Shown here piece after piece: positions 57,547-64,000 of a DNA stretch of 64,000 bases. Position numbers and translations under genes: made by a program. The stretch comes from Chitinivorax tropicus (GTDB lineage Bacteria; Pseudomonadota; Gammaproteobacteria; Burkholderiales; SCOH01). The stretch spans positions 62,001-126,000 of the forward strand of contig NZ_JACHHY010000013.1 of the NCBI RefSeq assembly GCF_014202905.1. The letters run 5' to 3'. The stretch's first letter is position 1. Each line of letters starts with the position of its first letter. The notes beneath the pieces were generated by a model that had not been told where the DNA came from, searched no databases, and was given only the letters and a program-made list of their open reading frames with translations.

Positions 57547-59058
57547 ATGCATTCGTTCGATCACTACCAAATTCTCAGCAAGCTTGGCCAGGGGGCCATG
57601 GGTGTCGTCTATAAGGCGACCGATACCCGCTTGGATCGACCCGTTGCCCTGAAGGTCATGAGCATCAACCTGGAGCCGACCTTGCGCGAGCAGTTTGCTG
57701 CCCGCCTGCAACAGGAGGCGCGTTCGGCTGGGCGGCTGAATCATCCGAACATCATCACCATCTATGAATGCGAACGGGTCAATGACCTGCCTTACATTGC
57801 GATGGAGTTTGTCGATGGTCCGTCGCTGGCCGATATGCAAGAGACCGGCAAACAACTGCCCATCGACAAGGTATTGAAGATTCTGCGGCAGCTACTGAAA
57901 GGGTTGTCGTATGCCCACCAGAACAGCATCGTGCATCGTGATATCAAGCCTGGTAATTTGATGTTCACCAGCACCGGTGTGCTGAAGATCACCGATTTCG
58001 GCATCGCGCAGATGCCAGCCAGCGACCTGACCCAGACGGACACCCCGCTGGGGTCTCCCCGCTATATGTCCCCTGAGCAGGTATCCGCCAAGCGGGTGGA
58101 TGGGCGTTCCGATATTTTCTCGTGTGGTGTGCTGCTCTACGAAATGTTGACTGGCAAGGCGCCCTTTGATGCCGACAATGTGGCCAGCGTCGTCTACAAG
58201 ATCTTGTTCGAAATGCCACCTGCGCCGATCGAGCTGAATCCGGCGGTCCCAAAATGGCTGAGCGATTTGACCATGATCTGCTTGGCCAAGGCGCCCGAGC
58301 AGCGTTTTCAATCCGCCGAGGCCATGTTGGATGCGGTGCGAGGTGGGTTGCGCGAGCGGGATGAAGAGCTGGTCGCCCATGGCACCCTGATACCCAAGCC
58401 AGAAGCGGTGGTGGCCGCCAAACACCCCGCCCCGGCGGCGGCAGGGACCAAAAAGAAGCACGCTGTCGGCAAGCCGTTGGCCATCTGGGGCGGGGTGTTG
58501 GTGGCGGTGGGGCTGCTGGCCGTCGGCGTGGGGGTATGGTTGAGCACCCGGCTGCAGCCAGTCACTTCACCCAGCCAGGCACCTGTCGTGGCGACACAGC
58601 CGACCACACTTGATCCCCAAGCCAATTGGAAAAACGCCGGTGCAGCCACGCTGGTGACGCCGCCCAAAGTCGAGCCCCCGGCGGCAGTTTCTTTGTCCGA
58701 GTCGGATGAGGTGGTCACGCAGCCCGATGCAAATGCGGCCAATTCGGCCACGGCGTCACAGCCTGTTCCGGCTGGTGCCGCTGTGGTTCCCTTGCGTACC
58801 GAAAAAGGGGGGGACAGCCGGGGGCGTAAGCCGACCAAGGATGTCAAACCCGACAAACCAGAGACGCCCGAGCCGGTCAGGCAACCGCAGATCGTGCGGG
58901 AGCGAGAACCGGAGCCATCTCCGCCCGCGCCCAAGCCAGCCGAGCAGCACAGGCCGCGTAACAATGACAACAAGTCATTTTGGGGCAAGCAGCTGGATTG
59001 TGTTCGCGATGGCAAATGCGAAGCACCTGTCGAGCAGCGCACCAAGCGCGATCGGTGA
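57547..59058 (+). CDS. Transmembrane serine/threonine protein kinase
   Basis: 503 aa. The N-terminal Hanks-type kinase domain (residues 7-280) is complete: glycine loop GQGAMG, Lys36 in VALKVM, Asp132 in HRDIKPGN, DFG and SPEQ. A single membrane helix (AIWGGVLVAVGLLAVGVGVWL, about 312-333) separates it from a proline/glutamate-rich tail predicted to be periplasmic. The tail ends in a short segment with two cysteines (DCVRDGKCE). There is no PASTA domain. It starts at ATG 57547 with no good ribosome site. No phosphatase gene is adjacent; the target is unknown. Confidence 0.92.
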   Translation: MHSFDHYQILSKLGQGAMGVVYKATDTRLDRPVALKVMSINLEPTLREQFAARLQQEARSAGRLNHPNIITIYECERVNDLPYIAMEFVDGPSLADMQETGKQLPIDKVLKILRQLLKGLSYAHQNSIVHRDIKPGNLMFTSTGVLKITDFGIAQMPASDLTQTDTPLGSPRYMSPEQVSAKRVDGRSDIFSCGVLLYEMLTGKAPFDADNVASVVYKILFEMPPAPIELNPAVPKWLSDLTMICLAKAPEQRFQSAEAMLDAVRGGLRERDEELVAHGTLIPKPEAVVAAKHPAPAAAGTKKKHAVGKPLAIWGGVLVAVGLLAVGVGVWLSTRLQPVTSPSQAPVVATQPTTLDPQANWKNAGAATLVTPPKVEPPAAVSLSESDEVVTQPDANAANSATASQPVPAGAAVVPLRTEKGGDSRGRKPTKDVKPDKPETPEPVRQPQIVREREPEPSPPAPKPAEQHRPRNNDNKSFWGKQLDCVRDGKCEAPVEQRTKRDR

Positions 59059-59392
59059 GCCTCATCTCTTCTGCCGTACCTGTCTGCTGAGTCCCGGCAA
59101 ATAGGCGGTTCAATTGACGGGGGCTCATCGTCACCTGTCACAGCAAATCATTCACCTTCGCCGCATGTGGCTTGTCCCAAGTCTCGGCTCAGACCCAAGA
59201 TCAGGCTGGCGCAACCAGCGGGCCTGATCAACGGAACCCTGCCCGGTTTCAAAAGCAAGCGACACCTGTCGCCTGTCAATTCATATCAATTCAGCTTGGT
59301 GAGAAAAAGTAACAAGATAGATGCATTTATATCGCTTGTGGCTGGTGTGGCCCAGGAGTAGGCTTGTTTTTACTCAGGCATTGGTGATCATC
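59059..59392 (+). other. Intergenic region, kinase / chromate transporter
   Basis: 334 bp with no supported gene. A hairpin at 59200-59228 (ATCAGG-CTGG-CGCAA-CCAG, 4-nt bulge, CCTGAT) is visible, without a T run. The AT-rich end (59280-59340) likely contains the promoter for the chr genes. Confidence 0.45.
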
Positions 59393-59953
59393 ATGTCCTT
59401 TTCTTCACAGATCTATATCTCTCGGTGGGCGCTGTTCAAGGCATTTTTCAAAATGGGGGTATCTGGCTTTGGCGGGGTGCTGCCGTGGGCCAGATTGGTG
59501 TTGGTAGATGAAAAGCGCTGGCTGACGGATCGGGAGTTCGCGGAGCGGCTGGGGCTGAGCCAGGTGTTGCCAGGCCCCAATATCATCAATCTGGCGGTGG
59601 GGTTCGGTGCGCAGCATCATGGCGCGGTGGGGGCCCTGCTGGCGGCGGGTGGCTTGTTGTCGGCACCCTTGGTGATTGTATTGTCGTTGGCGACGGCATA
59701 TCAACACCTTGGCCACCATGTGCTTGTCGGTCGTGCGCTGGATGGAGTGGCTGCTGCCGCAGCGGGCATGATGCTGGCTGCGGGTATCAAACTGTTGCTG
59801 GCGCTGCCGAGGCAGGGCTGGCGGTGGGGTGTATGTGGTGTGGCGTTATTGGGGCTGGTGGCGTGGCATTGGCCGCTGTGGGCGCTGGTGCTGTGCCTAG
59901 GGCCAGTCGGCATCTGGCTGGATCGTCGCACCGATCTGACAACCCGGAATTGA
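59393..59953 (+). CDS. Chromate transporter, N-terminal-type half
   Basis: 186 aa. The CHR family signature is seen in FKMGVSGFGGVLPWARLVLVDEKRWLTDREFAERLGLSQVLPGPNIINLAVGFG. It has about five hydrophobic segments. This is one half of a short-chain CHR pair; the partner follows 15 nt downstream. ATG 59393 has GGTGAT upstream. Transport of chromate (out) or sulfate-like anions is known for the family; the actual substrate here is unproven. Confidence 0.9.
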   Translation: MSFSSQIYISRWALFKAFFKMGVSGFGGVLPWARLVLVDEKRWLTDREFAERLGLSQVLPGPNIINLAVGFGAQHHGAVGALLAAGGLLSAPLVIVLSLATAYQHLGHHVLVGRALDGVAAAAAGMMLAAGIKLLLALPRQGWRWGVCGVALLGLVAWHWPLWALVLCLGPVGIWLDRRTDLTTRN

Positions 59954-59968
59954 ATGGAGCACAACAGT

Positions 59969-60481
59969 ATGCTGCAACTGATCATGACATTTGCGATGTT
60001 GTCACTGTTGGCGGTGGGTGGGGCGAATTCGACCATGCTCGAAATCCATCGCCAGAGCGTCGTTGTGCATCAATGGCTGACGGACGCTGAATTCACCACG
60101 CTGTTTGCGCTGACCCAGGCAGCGCCTGGCCCCAATGTGCTGATCGTCAGCTTGATCGGCTGGAAAGTGGCGGGTTTGACAGGGGGTGTGGTAACCACCC
60201 TGGCCATGTGTGGGCCGTCATCTGTTCTGGCGTTCGCCGTGGCACGTCTTTCCGACCGTTTTCGCGATTCGCCCTGGCGGCGTTGGATTCAGCGGGGCTT
60301 GGCACCCGTGGCGGTTGGCATGGTGCTGGGCAGCGCCGGATTATTGGTGCAGATGACCGGTGTCAACTCAATGTGCTGGCTGGTGGCTGGGGTGTCCACC
60401 GCCATTTTCCTGTGTACGCGGCTGCACCCGTTATGGGTGCTGGCTTGTGCCGGGGCGCTGAATCTGTGGCTGGGGGCATGA
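59969..60481 (+). CDS. Chromate transporter, C-terminal-type half
   Basis: 170 aa. It has the CHR signature in its second-half form (LAVGGANSTMLEIHRQSVVVHQWLTDAEFTTLFALTQAAPGPNVLIVSLIGWKVAG). ATG 59969 is preferred over ATG 59954 because GGAG lies 9 nt before it. The two small proteins should assemble as an antiparallel heterodimer in the inner membrane. Confidence 0.9.
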   Translation: MLQLIMTFAMLSLLAVGGANSTMLEIHRQSVVVHQWLTDAEFTTLFALTQAAPGPNVLIVSLIGWKVAGLTGGVVTTLAMCGPSSVLAFAVARLSDRFRDSPWRRWIQRGLAPVAVGMVLGSAGLLVQMTGVNSMCWLVAGVSTAIFLCTRLHPLWVLACAGALNLWLGA

Positions 60482-60575
60482 TGGCAGGGAGAAACCCCAA
60501 TACCGCCTGAACAGATGCGGGTGGCAGGGTGGCATTTGCTACAATGAAGGCAGCTGACTTGGGAATGTAACAAAC

Positions 60576-61025
60576 ATGCCTTATAAACAACCAGTTTCCA
60601 CATTGGTCGTGATTCACACGGCAGATGCGCAGGTGTTGCTGATCGAACGGGCCGACTATGCTGGTGCATGGCAGTCCGTGACTGGCAGCCGGGAGGGGGA
60701 AGAGCTGTTGATCGATACCGCCCGCCGTGAGGTGGCCGAGGAAACAGGGTTTGATGCCAGCCGGTTTGAATTGACTGATTGGCATTGTCAACATCAATAC
60801 GAGATCTATGAGCGTTGGCGGCATCGTTATCCTCCGGGCACTACGCACAATACCGAGCATGTGTTCGGGCTGTTGTTGCCGTCGATGCTGACGCCGCGTC
60901 TGGCGCCTCGTGAGCATGTCGGTTTTGTCTGGTTGCCATGGGGGCAAGCTGCAGACAAGGTGTTTTCATGGAGCAATGCCGCGGCCATCCGCCAGCTTCC
61001 CGAGCGGCTTGGTTTGACGGTGTGA
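60576..61025 (+). CDS. nudB: Dihydroneopterin triphosphate diphosphatase
   Basis: 149 aa Nudix hydrolase. The Nudix box GSREGEELLIDTARREVAEETGF is intact. The start YKQPVSTLVVIHTADAQVLLIERAD and the end FVWLPWGQAADKVFSWSNAAAIRQL match NudB of folate synthesis, which removes pyrophosphate from dihydroneopterin triphosphate. It is followed by the EEP-family gene 10 nt downstream. Confidence 0.92.
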   Translation: MPYKQPVSTLVVIHTADAQVLLIERADYAGAWQSVTGSREGEELLIDTARREVAEETGFDASRFELTDWHCQHQYEIYERWRHRYPPGTTHNTEHVFGLLLPSMLTPRLAPREHVGFVWLPWGQAADKVFSWSNAAAIRQLPERLGLTV

Positions 61026-61035
61026 AAGGATCGTC

Positions 61036-61785
61036 GTGGCCGTATTACGGATCGCCACCTACAACATCCACAAAGGCATGTCGCAGTTCAACCGCCGGCT
61101 GACCGTGCATGATCTGTCACAGCATTTGAAACAGCTGCACTCTGACATCATCTTTCTGCAGGAAGTACAGGGGGCGCACGATCAGCAGGCCCGGCGTTTC
61201 GTTGCGTGGCCCCGCTCGCCACAGCACGAGTTTCTGGCCGATTCGCTCTCGCACCGGGTGGCCTATGGCCGCAATGCCATCTATGACGATGGCCATCATG
61301 GCAATGCCATTCTCAGCCGGTTTCCCATCATCAGCACCGAAAATCAGGACGTGTCGGTCAACCCGTTTGAGAAACGCGGGTTGCTGCATTGCGAAATCGA
61401 GGTGCCTTGCTGGCCGCAATCGGTGCATGCCATCTGTGTGCATCTGAATCTGCTGGGGCATGATCGCAAGAAGCAGATCCGAGCGCTGCGTGAGCGCATC
61501 GCCACTTTGGTGCCCTCTCATGCACCGCTGATCATCGCTGGGGATTTCAATGACTGGCGGCAGCAAGCCACCGAATTGCTGACCAACGAGTTGCACCTGC
61601 GCGAGGCGTTCGAGACTTTGCACGGAACGCCCGCCCGTAGCTTCCCCAGCCGACTGCCGGTGCTGACATTGGATCGGATCTATTACCGTGGCTTTACCAT
61701 AGAGCATGCACAGGTGCATTCGGGGCGGCCATGGTCGCGCATTTCCGACCATGCCCCGTTGTCGGCCACCATGCGCCGCGTATAG
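61036..61785 (+). CDS. Endonuclease/exonuclease/phosphatase-family protein
   Basis: 249 aa. GTG 61036 has AAGGA about 8 nt upstream. EEP motifs are present: RIATYNIHKG, FLQEVQGAHD, VHLNLLGHDRKKQI, IIAGDFNDW and SDHAPLSA. Genes of this type beside clsB are common and the protein may act on lipid or nucleic-acid phosphodiesters; the substrate is not known. It lies 9 nt before clsB. Confidence 0.9.
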   Translation: MAVLRIATYNIHKGMSQFNRRLTVHDLSQHLKQLHSDIIFLQEVQGAHDQQARRFVAWPRSPQHEFLADSLSHRVAYGRNAIYDDGHHGNAILSRFPIISTENQDVSVNPFEKRGLLHCEIEVPCWPQSVHAICVHLNLLGHDRKKQIRALRERIATLVPSHAPLIIAGDFNDWRQQATELLTNELHLREAFETLHGTPARSFPSRLPVLTLDRIYYRGFTIEHAQVHSGRPWSRISDHAPLSATMRRV

Positions 61786-61794
61786 ACTGGCGCG

Positions 61795-62970
61795 ATGGAG
61801 CGCTTCTATTTCGGAAACCAGATCGAGCTGCTGAAAAATGGTGATGGCTATTTCCCGGCGCTGTTACGGGAGATCACCACTGCACGCTACTCCATCCACA
61901 TTGAAACCTATATCTTCGAGCTGGACGACAGCGGGGTGCCGGTTGCGGAGGCCCTGATCGCCGCAGCGGCACGCGGGGTGCAGGTGCATTTGTTGCTGGA
62001 TGGATTCGGCGCCCGTGATTTTCCGACCAGTTGGCAAGCCCGCATGCTCAAGGCGGGCATCCGCCTGTTGTTCTTCCGACCGGAGATTTCCCGTTGGGCA
62101 TTGCAGCGCCGACGTTTACGCCGCTTGCACCGCAAGATTGCGGTGATTGATGCGCGAGTGGCATTCGTGGGTGGGATCAATATCATCGATGATCGCAATA
62201 CCCCTCACCAGGTGCCGCCACGCTACGACTATGCCGTGCGGGTGCAGGGGCCGTTGTTGCCGGCCATTCAAGATGCGGTGCGCCATATGTGGTGGCAGGT
62301 GTGCTGGGCGCAGTTCAAGCAGCCGTGGTTGACTGTGTTGAGCTACCCCGCCGAGTCGCAGGTGATGGGCGATATGGAGGCGGCACTGGTGGTGCGTGAC
62401 AATTTGCGGCATCGTCGGGCGATCGAGCAGTGTTATCTGGCAGCCATTCAACGTGCACATCACGAAATCCTTATCGCCAACGCCTATTTTCTGCCAGGGA
62501 TCGCATTCCGGCGCGCCCTGTTCGCGGCTGCCAAGCGAGGGGTCAGGGTGGTTGTACTGTTGCAGGGGCGGGTGGAGTATCTGCTGCTGCATTATGCAAC
62601 CCGCACCCTTTACCGCAGCTTTCTCGATAATGGCATCGAGATCTGGGAGTATCGACGAAGTTTCATGCACGCCAAGGTGGCTGTGATCGATGGGGTGTGG
62701 GCGACCGTCGGATCGAGCAATATCGACCCATTCAGCTTGTTGTTGGCCCGAGAGGCCAATGTGGTGGTGCGTGATTCACGGTTTGCCGCCGAGCTGCGGC
62801 ATGATCTGTTCCACTCACTGGCCTATGCTTCTGCCCGTGTCGAGCTGGATGAAGTCCGTCGCGCGCCCTGGTGGCGCCGCATCCTGCCTTGGTTGTCCTA
62901 TGCATTGGTGCGCTCCGCCATGGGCATCGTGGGCTATGGCCGTCAGGAATACACGGCATCGGATGAATGA
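61795..62970 (+). CDS. clsB: Cardiolipin synthase B
   Basis: 391 aa phospholipase D-superfamily enzyme making cardiolipin. Both HKD motifs are complete: HRKIAVIDARVAFVGGINI and HAKVAVIDGVWATVGSSNIDP. There is no N-terminal membrane helix, which matches ClsB (YbhO) rather than ClsA. It starts at ATG 61795, 9 nt after the EEP gene, so nudB, the EEP gene and clsB form a probable operon. Confidence 0.93.
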   Translation: MERFYFGNQIELLKNGDGYFPALLREITTARYSIHIETYIFELDDSGVPVAEALIAAAARGVQVHLLLDGFGARDFPTSWQARMLKAGIRLLFFRPEISRWALQRRRLRRLHRKIAVIDARVAFVGGINIIDDRNTPHQVPPRYDYAVRVQGPLLPAIQDAVRHMWWQVCWAQFKQPWLTVLSYPAESQVMGDMEAALVVRDNLRHRRAIEQCYLAAIQRAHHEILIANAYFLPGIAFRRALFAAAKRGVRVVVLLQGRVEYLLLHYATRTLYRSFLDNGIEIWEYRRSFMHAKVAVIDGVWATVGSSNIDPFSLLLAREANVVVRDSRFAAELRHDLFHSLAYASARVELDEVRRAPWWRRILPWLSYALVRSAMGIVGYGRQEYTASDE

Positions 62971-63097
62971 GGGCAGGGTAATGCGGTGCACCACGACCTT
63001 CAACGCCACCTGCCTGACCCGCAGCAGGGCTGTGCTGCCATCACACGATGCAACTGGTACGGCGAGGCAACGCTCGTGGTGTTTCCGCGTATCTGGT

Positions 63098-64000
63098 TTA
63101 TCGTTTCACCCCCGAGATGGTGATATTCACGCGCCGATTGGGTTGCAAGCAGTCGATCAATTTGGTCGTGTGTCTGGTCGATGAGCCACAGGGAGCCAGC
63201 TGCTCAACGCTGCCTTTGCCCTGCGTGCTGAATGGCGCGTTGATGCCACGGCTTTTCAGATAGGCGGCCACGGTGTCTGCACGTTGTTGTGACAAGGCCG
63301 CATTGCGCCGATCACTACCCAGACGATCGGTGTAGCCGGTCACGGAGATATGCTCAATGGTCTGATATAGCCTCGACCACTCGTCCACCAGTCGATCCAG
63401 CTCGATTTTACCCTGTGGAAGCAGATGCTGAAGTTGCCCGCCATCAAAGCGGAACAGCGTACTGGCCGAGAGCCGGTGGTTCTCCACCTGGATGGCCGCT
63501 TGTGGGCTGGGCTGTGGCGCTGCAGGTTGCGGGGCGGGGGCCTGGACGGTTGCTGAAGGGCAATGGCTGGCGGCGTCACTTGCCTCGCTGAGTAGGTCTT
63601 CCGCGATCTGGATATAAGGCTTGGCATGTCGCCAGCCTTGTTGGTTGATCTCATTACCAGCGTGGACCAGCTCGACTTCTGCACATGCCACTTTGGCTGC
63701 GGCGCAGCGGTGGCCCGGGGTGTGTCTGAGGCTGTCGGCGCGGCGCCACAGGTCTTCACGCAACTTGCTGGCCCCATTGATCAACGGAGTCTGGTCTGCG
63801 GGGCTGGCTGTGGCCTGTTGCTCCAGCGCACCGATGATTTTCACGGATTCATCCAACGCTGCTTGCACAAAGGCAGAGCGGTCGTTGCGGGTATATTCAT
63901 GCACGGCGGCATCCAGCCAGCACTGGGCTTTGGCAAGCCGATAGTCACCAACCGGGATGCTGGCCGTTTGTTGACCATCATTCAAAGCCTTGATGCGCTG
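63098..64000 (-). CDS. OmpA-family peptidoglycan-binding protein (partial)
   Basis: The frame is open through the right edge of the window, so the N-terminus is missing; about 301 residues are visible. The N-terminal visible part is helical and cysteine-containing (KAQCWLDAAVHEYTRNDRSAFVQAALDES). The C-terminal OmpA domain is clear: VTGYTDRLGSDRRNAALSQQRADTVAAYLKSRGI, then RRVNITISG. It probably links the outer membrane to peptidoglycan. The 127 nt between clsB and its end show no gene. Confidence 0.85.
   Translation of the reverse strand, partial: QRIKALNDGQQTASIPVGDYRLAKAQCWLDAAVHEYTRNDRSAFVQAALDESVKIIGALEQQATASPADQTPLINGASKLREDLWRRADSLRHTPGHRCAAAKVACAEVELVHAGNEINQQGWRHAKPYIQIAEDLLSEASDAASHCPSATVQAPAPQPAAPQPSPQAAIQVENHRLSASTLFRFDGGQLQHLLPQGKIELDRLVDEWSRLYQTIEHISVTGYTDRLGSDRRNAALSQQRADTVAAYLKSRGINAPFSTQGKGSVEQLAPCGSSTRHTTKLIDCLQPNRRVNITISGVKR

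Overview
The window reads as a continuous stretch of a betaproteobacterial chromosome, probably Neisseriales or a nearby lineage. The evidence is gene order. The two-subunit glycyl-tRNA synthetase (glyQ-glyS) runs into gmhB and plsC. petABC runs into sspA-sspB. A single block runs murA, hisGDCBHA, hisF, hisI, hisE, hinT, tatABC. I cannot name a genus. No rRNA, tRNA, CRISPR array, insertion sequence or phage gene was found. Annotation here is by motif reading, family memory and start-site logic; no search was run.

Layout. 0.2-8.3 kb: a PEP-CTERM exported protein, a small zinc-ribbon membrane protein, gloA, a YgjP-type metallopeptidase, plsC-gmhB, glyS-glyQ, a thioredoxin-fold protein and a MarR regulator with a striking self-operator. 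8.4-11.7 kb: a solitary pstS and a large orphan radical SAM protein. 12.0-17.1 kb: C4-dicarboxylate uptake (dctA) with its two-component system dctB-dctD and a sigma-54 promoter in front of dctA. 17.2-21.4 kb: a DUF3147 membrane protein, then a tightly overlapped three-gene cassette: a VIT/vWA protein with a C-terminal PEP-CTERM signal, an exosortase and an EpsI-like accessory protein. 21.8-28.5 kb: sodB, a CobD/CbiB-like membrane protein, sspB-sspA, the cytochrome bc1 operon (petABC) and a Nif3-type protein.

28.6-37.5 kb is a catabolic block for trans-4-hydroxy-L-proline. It holds hydroxyproline 2-epimerase, a three-subunit FAD/[2Fe-2S] dehydrogenase, a DapA-family deaminase, alpha-ketoglutaric semialdehyde dehydrogenase and a divergent PAS-AraC regulator. 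Aminopeptidase P (pepP) follows on the same strand and could supply the substrate from X-Pro/X-Hyp peptides. 37.7-41.2 kb: an HtrA-family protease, phosphatidylserine decarboxylase with a TTG start, and two unrecognised genes. 41.3-54.6 kb: tatABC, hinT, the complete histidine pathway except hisZ and histidinol-phosphate phosphatase, with a methyltransferase inserted between hisA and hisF, then murA, ibaG and an ABC-2 exporter pair. 54.7-64 kb: an autotransporter GDSL esterase, a transmembrane Ser/Thr kinase, a split chromate transporter, nudB, an endonuclease/exonuclease/phosphatase protein, clsB and a partial OmpA-family protein cut by the window end.

The parts most worth a second look are the exosortase/VIT cassette, the MarR promoter that predicts a leaderless self-repressed mRNA, the dctA control region (sigma-54 site, upstream dyad, long leader with a small ORF and a hairpin), the nested inverted repeat inside the hydroxyproline block, and the radical SAM protein with an unusual cysteine spacing.
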